Of a DNA stretch of 58,638 bases, positions 15,276-23,901 are shown one piece after another. The notes under the pieces are model-generated. The model was given only the letters and a program-made list of their open reading frames with translations. It had not been told where the DNA came from and ran no database searches. The DNA lies in assembly GCA_937943045.1 (NCBI GenBank), contig CALEBN010000055.1, positions 1 through 58,638 on the forward strand, written 5' to 3'. Within the stretch, counting starts at the first letter, position 1; each line of letters starts with the position of its first letter. The stretch comes from an uncultured Collinsella sp. Lineage in GTDB: Bacteria; Actinomycetota; Coriobacteriia; Coriobacteriales; Coriobacteriaceae. The position numbers and the translations under genes are program-made.

Positions 15276-16190
15276 CACGCGCATCCACGTCGACGAGGCG
15301 AGACTCGGGCGTGTCCAAAAACAGGACCGCATCGCCACGGGCGTGCTGACGGCGATCGTCGCCATCGTCATGCTCGTCGTCATTTCCATGGTGGCCTATA
15401 TCCTGTTCGAGGGCATCTCGACGCTGTTCCAGCCGGGATTTCTCACGCAGCCCGCGCGCGCCAACGGAACCCAGGGCGGCGTGCTCTACCAGCTGTTCGA
15501 CTCGTTCTACCTGCTGCTGATCACTCTGGTCATCTCGGTGCCCATCAGTCTGGGCGGGGCGGTCTTCCTGGTTGAGTACGCGCCGAACGGCCCTATCCGC
15601 GACATCGCCTCTACCGCCATCGAGACGCTGTCCTCGCTGCCTTCCATCGTCGTCGGCATGTTCGGCTTTCTGGTGTTCTCGGTGCAGTTGGGCTGGAAGT
15701 ACTCCATCATCTCCGGCGCCGTCGCGCTCACCATGTTCAATATCCCCATCCTGGTGCGCGTGATCCAGCAGGCGCTCGAGGACGTGCCACAGGCCCAGGG
15801 CGATGCATGCCTGGCCATGGGCCTTACCCGCTGGGAGGCCACGCTGCACATCCTGATTCCCGAGGCCATGCCCGCCATCGTGACCGGCATCGTGCTTTCG
15901 GCCGGCCGTGTGTTTGGCGAGGCCGCGGCACTGCTCTTTACCTCGGGCATGAGCTCGCCGGTGCGTCTGAACTTCTTGAGCTTTAACCTGTCGAGCCCCA
16001 CCTGCGCCTGGAACGTGTTCCGCCCCGGTGAGTCGCTCGCCGTGCACATCTACAAGATCTATGGCGAGGGCAGCCCCGAGGCCCAGCAGATCGTCTGGGG
16101 CACCGCGGCGCTGCTGATGATCTGCGTGCTGCTGTTTAACGTAGTCTCCCGTATCGTGGGCAAGCAATTGGCAAGGAAGATGACGGCCGA

Positions 16191-16194
<4 letters not shown>
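15268..16194 (+). CDS. pstA: Phosphate ABC transporter permease PstA
   Basis: 308 aa starting at GTG (VASTRIHVDE), with GAAGG just upstream; an ATG 8 codons earlier lacks a site and would extend the overlap with pstC. The permease core LLLITLVISVPISLGGAVFLVEYAP, the GMFGFLVF segment and the EAA loop DVPQAQGDACLAMGLTRWEATLHILIP match PstA. The final ATGA is shared with the pstB start. Confidence 0.94.
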
Positions 16195-17063
<869 letters not shown>

Positions 17064-17118
17064 TCCGGGACATGCTTGAGGCCCGCGGCGGCCACGGTTG
17101 CCGCGGGACTGATTGGAG

Positions 17119-17156
17119 AGGCGGGTCATCTCTTGCGGGAGATGGCCCGCCTTTTT
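17119..17156 (+). terminator. Rho-independent terminator after pstB
   Basis: Stem GGCGGGTCATCTC / GAGATGGCCCGCC (one G-T pair) with a short loop and a TTTTT tail. It ends the pst operon before the ABC-F gene. Confidence 0.85.
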
Positions 17157-17226
17157 GTGTCGTGTGCGCCCCGCCTTTTCGCTGCTATCATGGACAACGT
17201 TGAATTTCTACGAAGGAGCAGGGCAT

Positions 17227-19086
17227 ATGGCGATTCTTTTGGGATGCGATTCCGTCAGCCTAGAGTTTCCCACCAAGCATATTTTCGATAACGTGACGCT
17301 CGGCGTGGACGAGGGCGACCGCATTGGCATTGTCGGTAAAAACGGCGACGGTAAGTCGACGCTGCTGAGCGTGCTCGCCGGCACGCTGGAGCCCGACGAC
17401 GGCCGCGTGACGCACCGCCGCGACACCACGATCGGATTGCTCGGCCAAAAGGACAACCTGGTCGATACCGACACCGTGCATCATGCCGTCGTCGGTGACA
17501 CGCCCGAGTACGAGTGGGCCTCGAGCCCGCGTACGCGTCAGATCCTGGCCGGCCTCATCAGCGATGTGCCCTGGGAGGGCACGGTGGGCGAGCTCTCGGG
17601 CGGTCAGCGCCGTCGCGTGGACCTCGCGCGCCTGCTGATCGGCGACTATGACGTGCTTATGCTCGACGAGCCCACCAACCACCTGGACATGCGCACCATC
17701 AACTGGCTCGCGCGTCACTTAAAGGCCCGCTGGCAGCGCGGCCAGGGCGCCATGCTCGTGGTCACGCACGACCGCTGGTTCTTGGACGAGGTCTGCACCA
17801 GCATGTGGGAGGTCCACGACGGCCAGGTCGATCCCTTCGAGGGCGGCTACTCCGCATATATCCTGCAGCGCGTAGAGCGCGACCGCATGGCCGCGGTTAC
17901 CGAGGAGCGTCGTCGCAACATGGCGCGCAAGGAGCTCGCGTGGCTGAGCCGCGGCGCCCAGGCTCGTTCCACCAAGCCCAAGTTTCGCGTGGATGCCGCT
18001 CGCGAACTGATCGCCGACGTGCCGCCCGTGCGCGACGAGCTGGAGCTCAAGCGCCTGGCGGTGAGCCGCCTGGGCAAGCAGGTTATCGACGTGGTCGACG
18101 TGGACGCCGGCTATGCGGATACCGATGGCGCGCCCAAGCAGGTGCTCTCTGACGTGACCTGGCTCATCGGCGCGGGCGACCGCTATGGTCTTTTGGGCGA
18201 GAATGGCGCCGGCAAGTCGACGCTGCTCGACGTGATCCAGGGCAAGATTGAACCCACGCGCGGCCGCGTGAAGATTGGCCAGACAGTGCGCTTCGGCGTG
18301 CTGTCGCAGCAGCTCGAGGAGCTCGAACCCTACATGGGCGACACGATCCGCGAGGTGCTCGGCAATTATAAAAAGTACTACGTCATCGACGGCAAGGAGA
18401 CTTCGCCCGAGAAGCTCTGCGAGCGCCTGGGCTTTACGACGCAGCAGCTCTGGAGCCGCATCGGCGATCTTTCGGGCGGCCAGCGCCGTCGCCTGTCGCT
18501 GCTGCTGACGATCCTGGACGAGCCCAACGTGCTTATCCTGGACGAGCCCGGTAACGATCTGGATACCGACATGCTCGCGATTGTCGAGGACCTGCTCGAC
18601 GGCTGGCCCGGCACGCTGATCCTGGTGACGCACGACCGCTTCTTGATGGAGCGCGTGACCGACCAGCAGTGGGCGCTGCTCGACGGCCACCTGACGCATA
18701 TGCCCGGCGGCGTCGACCAGTACTTGCGCCTGTGCAACGCTACCGCCGAGGGCGAGCCCGTGGGTGCGCCGAGCGCCAAGACCGGCACGTTTGACACCGG
18801 TGCCGCGGCAGCTGCGGCCGAAAAGCCCAAGTCGAGCGGCCAGCCCAATGGCCTTTCCAACGCCGAGCGCCAGAAGCTCCGTCGCGAGGTGAGCTCGCTC
18901 GAGCGCAAGATGGAGACGCAGCGCGCTCGCGTTGAGGAGGCCGAGGCCGCTATGGCCCAGGTCGACCCCACCAATTACACGGCGCTCGGCGAGCAGCAGG
19001 CAAAGATTGACGAGGCCCACGCCGCCATGGACGAGCTGGAGATGGCGTGGCTCGAGGCGAGCGAGAAGCTCGAGGGCGAGGAGTAG
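17227..19086 (+). CDS. ABC-F family ATPase (Uup-like)
   Basis: 619 aa with two nucleotide-binding domains and no membrane segment. The start ATG follows GAAGGAG. Domain 1 has GKNGDGKST (37-45), LSGGQRRRVDLARLL and LMLDEPTNHLDM. The linker has the Arg/Lys-rich helix REL...WLSRGAQARSTKPKFR typical of Uup-type proteins. Domain 2 has GENGAGKST, LSGGQRRRLSLLL and LILDEPGNDLD. The last ~60 residues form an acidic coiled coil (ERKMETQRARVEEAEAAMA), again Uup-like. Family members act on the ribosome or nucleic acids. Antibiotic protection is not implied. The start of the HAD gene follows 6 bases after the stop. Confidence 0.92.
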   Translation: MAILLGCDSVSLEFPTKHIFDNVTLGVDEGDRIGIVGKNGDGKSTLLSVLAGTLEPDDGRVTHRRDTTIGLLGQKDNLVDTDTVHHAVVGDTPEYEWASSPRTRQILAGLISDVPWEGTVGELSGGQRRRVDLARLLIGDYDVLMLDEPTNHLDMRTINWLARHLKARWQRGQGAMLVVTHDRWFLDEVCTSMWEVHDGQVDPFEGGYSAYILQRVERDRMAAVTEERRRNMARKELAWLSRGAQARSTKPKFRVDAARELIADVPPVRDELELKRLAVSRLGKQVIDVVDVDAGYADTDGAPKQVLSDVTWLIGAGDRYGLLGENGAGKSTLLDVIQGKIEPTRGRVKIGQTVRFGVLSQQLEELEPYMGDTIREVLGNYKKYYVIDGKETSPEKLCERLGFTTQQLWSRIGDLSGGQRRRLSLLLTILDEPNVLILDEPGNDLDTDMLAIVEDLLDGWPGTLILVTHDRFLMERVTDQQWALLDGHLTHMPGGVDQYLRLCNATAEGEPVGAPSAKTGTFDTGAAAAAAEKPKSSGQPNGLSNAERQKLRREVSSLERKMETQRARVEEAEAAMAQVDPTNYTALGEQQAKIDEAHAAMDELEMAWLEASEKLEGEE

Positions 19087-19092
19087 GCGAGG

Positions 19093-19863
19093 ATGATCAA
19101 GGCCGCGTTTTTCGATATCGACGGCACGCTGCTGAGCTTTAAGACCCACCAGATTCCGGCGTCGGCGCAGCAGGTACTCGACAGCTTTCGCGAGCAGGGG
19201 ATTGCGTGCGTGATCGCCACGGGTCGCCCGACCTACCAGATGCCGGATTGGCTGTTCGACTTGGGTTGGGATGCGTACATCACGCTTTCGGGCCAGCACT
19301 GCTTTGATGCCGAGGGCGTCTACCGCAGCTGCCCGATCGATCCGGACGACGTTGTGGTGATTGTGGACCAGGTGGCGCAGGGGCGCTACGACTCGCTGTG
19401 CATGCAGGGCGAGAACTCGTTTGTGAACCGCCTGTCCGAGCGCGTAGTGACGGCTGGTAACAACGCGGGGATCGTCTACCACGAGGAGCCGTTTGAGCAC
19501 GCGTTTGACGCACCGGTCTACCAGTTTTGCGCCTTTGTGGACCCGGCCGACGAGCATATCGTGACCGATGCGGTGTCGCATTCGCTCACTACGCGCTGGT
19601 GCGACCTGTTCTGCGACATTATTCCCGCTAACGGCGGCAAGGACCTGGGCGTGGCAGCGACGCTGGAGCGCCTGGGTGTCGACGCGAGCGAGGCGATTGC
19701 CTTTGGCGACGGCGAAAACGACCTGTCGATGTTTTCCGCCGTGGGCACGAGCGTGGCCATGGGCAACGCGCAGGACACGGTGAAGGCTGCGGCGACCTAT
19801 GTGACGACCGCCGTGGACGACGACGGAATCTACAACGCCGCAAAGCACTTTGGGCTGCTATAG
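19093..19863 (+). CDS. Cof-type HAD-IIB family hydrolase
   Basis: 256 aa. HAD motifs are FFDIDGTLLSF (I), VIATGRP (II), NGGKDLGVAATL (III Lys) and AFGDGENDLSMFSAVG (IV), with a C2-type cap in between. Such proteins dephosphorylate sugar phosphates and cofactors such as PLP or FMN. The substrate is not known. It follows the ABC-F gene by 6 bases, so they are co-transcribed. Confidence 0.9.
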   Translation: MIKAAFFDIDGTLLSFKTHQIPASAQQVLDSFREQGIACVIATGRPTYQMPDWLFDLGWDAYITLSGQHCFDAEGVYRSCPIDPDDVVVIVDQVAQGRYDSLCMQGENSFVNRLSERVVTAGNNAGIVYHEEPFEHAFDAPVYQFCAFVDPADEHIVTDAVSHSLTTRWCDLFCDIIPANGGKDLGVAATLERLGVDASEAIAFGDGENDLSMFSAVGTSVAMGNAQDTVKAAATYVTTAVDDDGIYNAAKHFGLL

Positions 19864-19872
19864 CTGCGGCTC

Positions 19873-19919
19873 GGCACTTGGGGACGTTCCTTTTCTGTTG
19901 GCAGTTGGGGACACTCCTT
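19873..19919. repeat. Family B repeat, tandem GGGGAC units
   Basis: GGCACTTGGGGACGTTCC followed by TTGGGGACACTCCTT. The same two-unit arrangement occurs at 55218-55264. No inverted partner was seen here, so it is a half-element. Confidence 0.6.
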
Positions 19920-19990
19920 GCGCGATGCGTGCCGTGTCGCCTTGCTTGCCCGCGCATTTTGTGAAACACGGTTAACTTTTTAAATAACTT

Positions 19991-20008
19991 AGTAAGACAT
20001 GGGCAACT
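19991..20008. promoter_or_regulatory. Candidate DtxR-family operator (copy 1)
   Basis: AGTAAGACATGGGCAACT, 67 bases before the DtxR-family gene. It matches 14 of 18 positions with AGTTTACCATGGGCAACT at 24933-24950 ahead of the metal exporter gene. The second copy is a near palindrome. Binding is inferred from sharing alone. Confidence 0.45.
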
Positions 20009-20075
20009 TTTGCGGTAAAGTAAATCAGGCAAAAGTATCCAAAGGCTAACTAGAAGTCATCGCGAAAGGCGGCCC

Positions 20076-20522
20076 ATGGCCCTGCGTGAATCCGGAGAAG
20101 ACTATCTCGAATCTATTTATGTGCTCTCGGAGCGCCAAGGCATCGTTCGATCGATTGACGTTGCCGAATACCTGGGCGTAACCAAAGCAAGCGTCTCTAA
20201 AGCCATGGCGGCCTTGGAGAGCACCGGCTACGTGGAGATGGGCAAACGCGATGTGCATCTGACGGAACGCGGTCTTGAGGTTGCCCGTCAAATGTGGGAG
20301 CGCCATTGCTTTTTTGTGGGGCTGCTAGAGGACGCAGGTGTATCGTCCGAGGTTGCCTCGCAAGAGGGCTGCCACATGGAGCACTGCCTGAGTGAGGAGA
20401 GCTTCGAGAAGCTGAGGACTATGTTGGGCCGGGAAGATGCGGCGAGCCCAACAACGGAAGCCCAATTGACCCCCTGTAGCGCGGAGTTCGCGCAAAGCGC
20501 GAACCAGCGAAAAATGGGATAG
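20076..20522 (+). CDS. DtxR/MntR family metal-dependent regulator
   Basis: 148 aa. The N-terminal winged helix SGEDYLESIYVLSERQG...YLGVTKASVSKAMAALESTGYVEM matches DtxR/MntR. The dimerisation/metal region ERHCFFVGLLEDAGVS...EGCHMEHCLSEESFEKL holds the Glu, His and Cys ligand positions typical of the short family members. After about residue 118 the sequence (GREDAASPTTEAQLTPCSAEF...) looks unrelated and low quality; it is encoded by repeat-like DNA running to 20740, so the original C terminus may have been replaced. It probably senses Mn or Fe and may control the exporter at 25042 (shared upstream site). Confidence 0.85.
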   Translation: MALRESGEDYLESIYVLSERQGIVRSIDVAEYLGVTKASVSKAMAALESTGYVEMGKRDVHLTERGLEVARQMWERHCFFVGLLEDAGVSSEVASQEGCHMEHCLSEESFEKLRTMLGREDAASPTTEAQLTPCSAEFAQSANQRKMG

Positions 20523-20741
20523 GAGATTCGAACAACAACGAGTCCGACACAGCCCAAAGTGGAGCATTCGGTGCGCGATGTCCCCGCGGCTGAGCTATTT
20601 CCGCGTCCCCAAAGAGGCGCGCCTCCCGCGCCAAAGGCGTGGGACAGCGATTGGGACCAGTAGCCCCACCAACTAAGTCCAATTCAGACAAGGAACCCCG
20701 CCAGCAAGCGATGCCCAAGAACCGCCAGCAATGTCACCGCA
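20440..20741. other. Repeat-like non-coding stretch with tRNA-3'-end-like sequence
   Basis: On the minus strand this reads GTTCGAATCTCCTATCCCA (near 20517-20535), which resembles a T-loop plus acceptor end, with GGAAATAGCTCAG (near 20600) upstream resembling a D-arm. The arms do not pair into a cloverleaf, so no tRNA is called. The start of the region encodes the odd tail of the DtxR-family protein. Nothing else was recognised. Confidence 0.4.
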
Positions 20742-20870
20742 GGCCGGGACCGGGCTTGGTTTTGAAAACATTCCGCAGACCAGAAGTGCCCCCGTTCGTA
20801 GCTCCGAAGGAGCAGAACGGGGGCACTTCATTGGTTGAGGACGTTTTCAAAACCAAGCCCGGTCCCGGCC
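20742..20870. repeat. Large nested hairpin between convergent genes
   Basis: Outer arms at 20742-20769 and 20843-20870 are a perfect 28-bp inverted repeat. Inner arms at 20783-20797 and 20815-20829 are a perfect 15-bp repeat (GAAGTGCCCCCGTTC). An innermost GCTCC/GGAGC closes the loop. It ends 16 bases past the end of the minus-strand ATPase gene and likely acts as a two-way terminator. Confidence 0.75.
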
Positions 20871-20886
20871 GGAGGGACCACGAGTG

Positions 20887-22839
20887 CTACAGGTTCTTGA
20901 CACCCATCGCGCGCATGGCATTCAGGATGGCGATGATCGCCACGCCCACGTCGCCAAAGACGGCAAGCCACATGTTGGCGATGCCCAGCGCCGCGAGCAC
21001 CAGGATCAGCAGCTTAATGCCCAGCGCAAAGATGATGTTCTGCCAAACAATCGCCATGGTCTTGCGTGCCACGCGGATCGCGCGGGAAATGTTGGACGGC
21101 TTGTCGTCCATCAGCACCACGTCGGCAGCTTCAATTGCGGCGTCCGAGCCCATGGCGCCCATGGCGATTCCGACGTCGGCGCGCGTGAGCACGGGTGCGT
21201 CGTTGATGCCGTCACCGACAAAGGCGAGCTTGCCCTTGCCGCTCTCGGTTGCAAGCAGCGCCTCGACACGCTCGACCTTGTCGCCTGGCAGGAGCTGCGC
21301 GTGGAACTCGTCGAGCCCCAGCTGCTTGGCCACAGACGCTGCAACCTCCTCGCGGTCGCCCGTGAGCATGACGGTGCGTTTGACGCCGGCAGCGTGCAAG
21401 TCGCGAATAGCCTGCTCGGCATCGGCCTTTATGGTGTCGGCAATTACGATATGGCCGGCGTACGTGTCATCGACCAGCACATGGAGGATCGTACCGACGA
21501 CCTCGCAATTGGGAGCGTCGATACCGGCCGCAGCAAGCATCTTGGCGTTGCCGACGACGACGCGCTTGCCGTCGATGGTTGCCGTGAAACCGTGACCCGC
21601 GACATTGGCGGAGTCGCTCACGCGATTCTGGTCGAGCTCACCCTGGTAGGCGGCACGTATGGACCGTGCGATGGGGTGATCGGAAAACGACTCGGCAAGG
21701 GCCGCGACTTCGAGCAGCGACTGCTCGGTATAACCTGCCTCGGGGTGTACCGCCACGACCGAAAACGTGCCGTTGGTGAGCGTGCCGGTCTTGTCAAAGA
21801 CGACGGTGTCCACTTCGGCGAGCGTCTCGAGGTAGTTGGAGCCCTTGATGAGGACGCCCAGCTTGGATGCGCCGCCGATGCCGCCAAAGAAGCTCAGCGG
21901 GACGCTGATCACGAGCGCGCACGGGCAGCTGACGACCAGGAAGGTCAGGCCGCGCAGGATCCAGTCGGACCAGGCGCCGGTGACCAAGCCGCCGCCGAGC
22001 GCGAGTACCGCGGCCGCGCCGGTGACGGCGGGCGTGTAGACGCGGGCGAAGCGCGTGATGAAGTTCTCGGTACGCGCCTTCTTTTCGCTGGCGTTTTCTA
22101 CGAGCTCCAGGACGCGCGCGACGGTGGACTCGCCAAATGGCTTGGTGGTGCGCACGTGGATGAGGCCCGTCATGTTGATGCAGCCGCTGATGATATCGTC
22201 TCCGGTTTTGGCCGGGCGGGGAATCGATTCGCCGGTAAGGGCGGCGGTGTCGAGTTGCGTCTCGCCTTCTACGATGACGCCGTCGATGGGTACGCGCTCG
22301 CCGGGCTTGACGACGATGACGGTGCCGACGGCGATGTCATCGGGGGAGACCTGCTCGAGTGTGCCGTCGGGTTGCTCGACGTTGGCGTAATCGGGCGCGA
22401 TGTCCATCATGGCGCTGATCGATTTGCGGCTCTTGCCCACGGCGTAGGCCTGGAACAGCTCGCCGACCTGATAGAACAGCATGACAGCGGCGCCTTCGGC
22501 CATGTGCGGATCGGTGTCGGGGAAGAGCACCATGGCAAACGCGCCGATGGTCGCGACGGCCATGAGGAAGCTTTCGTCGAAGGCCTTGCCGCGGCGGATG
22601 TTGTTGTATGCCTTTTGGAGCACGTCGTAGCCGGCAATTAGGAACGGCACCAGGAACAGCACGAAGCTGGCGTAGACGTTACCCGGGGTGCCGAATGCGG
22701 CGGTAAGGGTACCGAGCTCCTCGAGGGCGTACACCACCGCAAAAATGCCTAGCGCTACCAGGATACGATTGCGCTTATGCTCAAGGGACTCTTTCTTCTT
22801 GCGCTTCTTCTTTTTCTTTGTGGGATCGGCGGCTGCCAT
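20887..22839 (-). CDS. Heavy-metal P1B-type ATPase (Zn/Cd/Pb type), no HMA domain
   Basis: 650 aa. The start ATG follows GGGAGG. After a Lys-rich N terminus (KKKKKRKKK) come membrane helices, TGES (202-205), the metal-selective SCPCALVISVPLSFFGGIGG (CPC 305-307), the phosphorylation site DKTGTLT (Asp349) and GDGIND. Family Zn/Cd/Pb exporters of ZntA/CadA type carry this CPC-S-V-P pattern. The usual N-terminal CxxC metal-binding domain is absent; a separate 72-aa HMA protein is encoded upstream. An ArsR-type operator lies at 22863. It exports metal ions from the cytosol. Confidence 0.93.
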   Translation of the reverse strand: MAAADPTKKKKKRKKKESLEHKRNRILVALGIFAVVYALEELGTLTAAFGTPGNVYASFVLFLVPFLIAGYDVLQKAYNNIRRGKAFDESFLMAVATIGAFAMVLFPDTDPHMAEGAAVMLFYQVGELFQAYAVGKSRKSISAMMDIAPDYANVEQPDGTLEQVSPDDIAVGTVIVVKPGERVPIDGVIVEGETQLDTAALTGESIPRPAKTGDDIISGCINMTGLIHVRTTKPFGESTVARVLELVENASEKKARTENFITRFARVYTPAVTGAAAVLALGGGLVTGAWSDWILRGLTFLVVSCPCALVISVPLSFFGGIGGASKLGVLIKGSNYLETLAEVDTVVFDKTGTLTNGTFSVVAVHPEAGYTEQSLLEVAALAESFSDHPIARSIRAAYQGELDQNRVSDSANVAGHGFTATIDGKRVVVGNAKMLAAAGIDAPNCEVVGTILHVLVDDTYAGHIVIADTIKADAEQAIRDLHAAGVKRTVMLTGDREEVAASVAKQLGLDEFHAQLLPGDKVERVEALLATESGKGKLAFVGDGINDAPVLTRADVGIAMGAMGSDAAIEAADVVLMDDKPSNISRAIRVARKTMAIVWQNIIFALGIKLLILVLAALGIANMWLAVFGDVGVAIIAILNAMRAMGVKNL

Positions 22840-22862
22840 GATTCAAACCTCCCATTTGAATG

Positions 22863-22882
22863 TATGAACACTCGCTCATATA
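22863..22882. promoter_or_regulatory. ArsR/CzrA-type operator O1, ahead of the ATPase gene
   Basis: TATGAACACTCGCTCATATA, an imperfect palindrome (TATGA-N10-TCATA), 23 bases before the ATPase start. It matches O2 at 23604 except at two central positions. Confidence 0.7.
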
Positions 22883-22938
22883 ATTTCGCGAGCAAAGGCC
22901 GCGGCAAGCGCGGCCTTTTGGGTTGGCGTTAACCTGGG

Positions 22939-23157
22939 CTAGAGAATGATCTCGCAGTCCGGCTCGGCGTCGGCCGTAAACTCCACGACGCGGTCGAGCA
23001 CCTCGTCGAACTCGGCGTCATCGGCCTCGAGCGTCAGCTTCTGGGTCATAAAGTTAACGGACACGGATTTGACGCCCCCGAGCTTGGCCAGCTCGTCCTG
23101 AAGCTCGCGCGCACAGTTGGCGCAGTCGATCTCGTCGAGCTTGAACTGCTTTTTCAT
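22939..23157 (-). CDS. Stand-alone heavy-metal-associated (HMA) domain protein
   Basis: 72 aa, the size of one ferredoxin-like HMA domain. The start ATG follows AAAGGAA. The metal site DCANCAREL (CxxC) is followed by a normal beta-alpha-beta-beta-alpha-beta layout. It lies between the ArsR gene and the ATPase gene and probably supplies the metal-binding domain that the ATPase lacks, either as a soluble chaperone or as a regulatory partner. That partnership is inferred from gene order. Confidence 0.88.
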   Translation of the reverse strand: MKKQFKLDEIDCANCARELQDELAKLGGVKSVSVNFMTQKLTLEADDAEFDEVLDRVVEFTADAEPDCEIIL

Positions 23158-23219
23158 GGTGGGTTCCTTTCCCTGTCTTGCGGCTTGGGTGCAGGCCGCG
23201 CTGGTACCGTGGTTGGTTG

Positions 23220-23588
23220 CTATTCGCAGATGTGGCTCATGCCTTGGTTGAGCATGGTGTAGACGTGGTCGTCGGCGAGCGAGTAGAGGATATTGCGCCC
23301 GTCGCGCCGGAATTTAACCAGGTGCGACTGCTTGAGTGTGCGCAGCTGGTGCGATACTGCCGACTGCGAGGTTTCGGTCGCTTCGGCGATGTCTGCCACG
23401 CAGAGCTCGCGGCCCATGAGGGCGTAGAGGATCTTGATGCGCGTGGTGTCGCTAAAGACCTTGAACAGGTCGGCAAGGTCGTACAGCAGCTCCTCGTCGG
23501 GAAGGTCCTCGGGCGAGCAGGTGGTGGGGACGTCGGGCACGATGGTGGTGTCGATGCCGGACTCTATTTCATCAGCGTGATCGCTCAT
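23220..23588 (-). CDS. ArsR/SmtB family metal sensor, CzrA-like
   Basis: 122 aa. The start ATG follows GAAAGGA. The winged helix LFKVFSDTTRIKILYALMGRELCVADIAEATETSQSAVSHQLRTLK is typical. The ELCVADIA box has one Cys, not the full ELCVCDI of CadC. The C-terminal helix DDHVYTMLNQGMSHICE has Asp and His, then His and Glu at CzrA/SmtB alpha-5 spacing (D-x-H-x10-H-x2-E), suggesting a Zn or Co site. First gene of a likely sensor-HMA-ATPase operon. It should be released from O1-O3 by metal. Confidence 0.9.
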   Translation of the reverse strand: MSDHADEIESGIDTTIVPDVPTTCSPEDLPDEELLYDLADLFKVFSDTTRIKILYALMGRELCVADIAEATETSQSAVSHQLRTLKQSHLVKFRRDGRNILYSLADDHVYTMLNQGMSHICE

Positions 23589-23603
23589 TGCAATATCCTT
23601 TCA

Positions 23604-23623
23604 TATGAACATGCGCTCATATA
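23604..23623. promoter_or_regulatory. ArsR/CzrA-type operator O2
   Basis: TATGAACATGCGCTCATATA, 15 bases before the ArsR gene start. TATGA-N10-TCATA palindrome. Its outer CATATGAACATGCGC is repeated in inverted form at 23644-23658 (O3). Confidence 0.7.
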
Positions 23624-23636
23624 ACTTACTTCCGAG

Positions 23637-23656
23637 TATATGCGCGCATGTTCATA
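23637..23656. promoter_or_regulatory. ArsR/CzrA-type operator O3
   Basis: TATATGCGCGCATGTTCATA, the same site read on the other strand as TATGAACATGCGCGCATATA, 33 bases from O2. Paired operators in front of the sensor gene suggest cooperative autorepression. Confidence 0.65.
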
Positions 23657-23772
23657 TGTCAATATAATTCGCGTTTTTTTGCTATCGATTGGTCCTGGTG
23701 GCGGCTAAGGGCATCGGTGGGCGCGAATAAGGCCGCTGATGCCAACGTGGGTACCTTAGCGACGTGCAAAAA

Positions 23773-23802
23773 CGGGCCGATATCCACTTGGATATCGGCC
23801 CG
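23773..23802. terminator. Hairpin between convergently read regions
   Basis: Perfect 13-bp stem (CGGGCCGATATCC / GGATATCGGCCCG) with a 4-nt loop. No T-run. Short outer arms CGTGCAAAA / TTTTGCACG bracket it at about 23763 and 23839. It may end the minus-strand exonuclease transcript. The rest of 23660-23900 shows no gene. Confidence 0.5.
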
Positions 23803-23901
23803 CATTGCATCGCTTGAGGAGGACGTCTCGGCGTGTCACTTTTGCACGAGGTGCTATGGCCCGGCAGGTATTGCTCGCGAATGGCGCCTCTGCTTGGCAA
23901 T

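Noticed and set aside
17719..19848. 709-codon open frame on the minus strand across the ABC-F and Cof-type genes
   Set aside because: Spans two well-identified genes; its sequence has no recognisable fold and is the frame opposite their codon pattern.
20517..20610. Possible tRNA on the minus strand
   Set aside because: T-loop-like and D-arm-like strings exist, but acceptor, anticodon and T stems do not pair.
20884..22641. 585-codon + strand frame opposite the P-type ATPase
   Set aside because: The minus-strand frame has full ATPase motifs and a good start; the + frame is low-complexity His/Asp/Gly/Arg.
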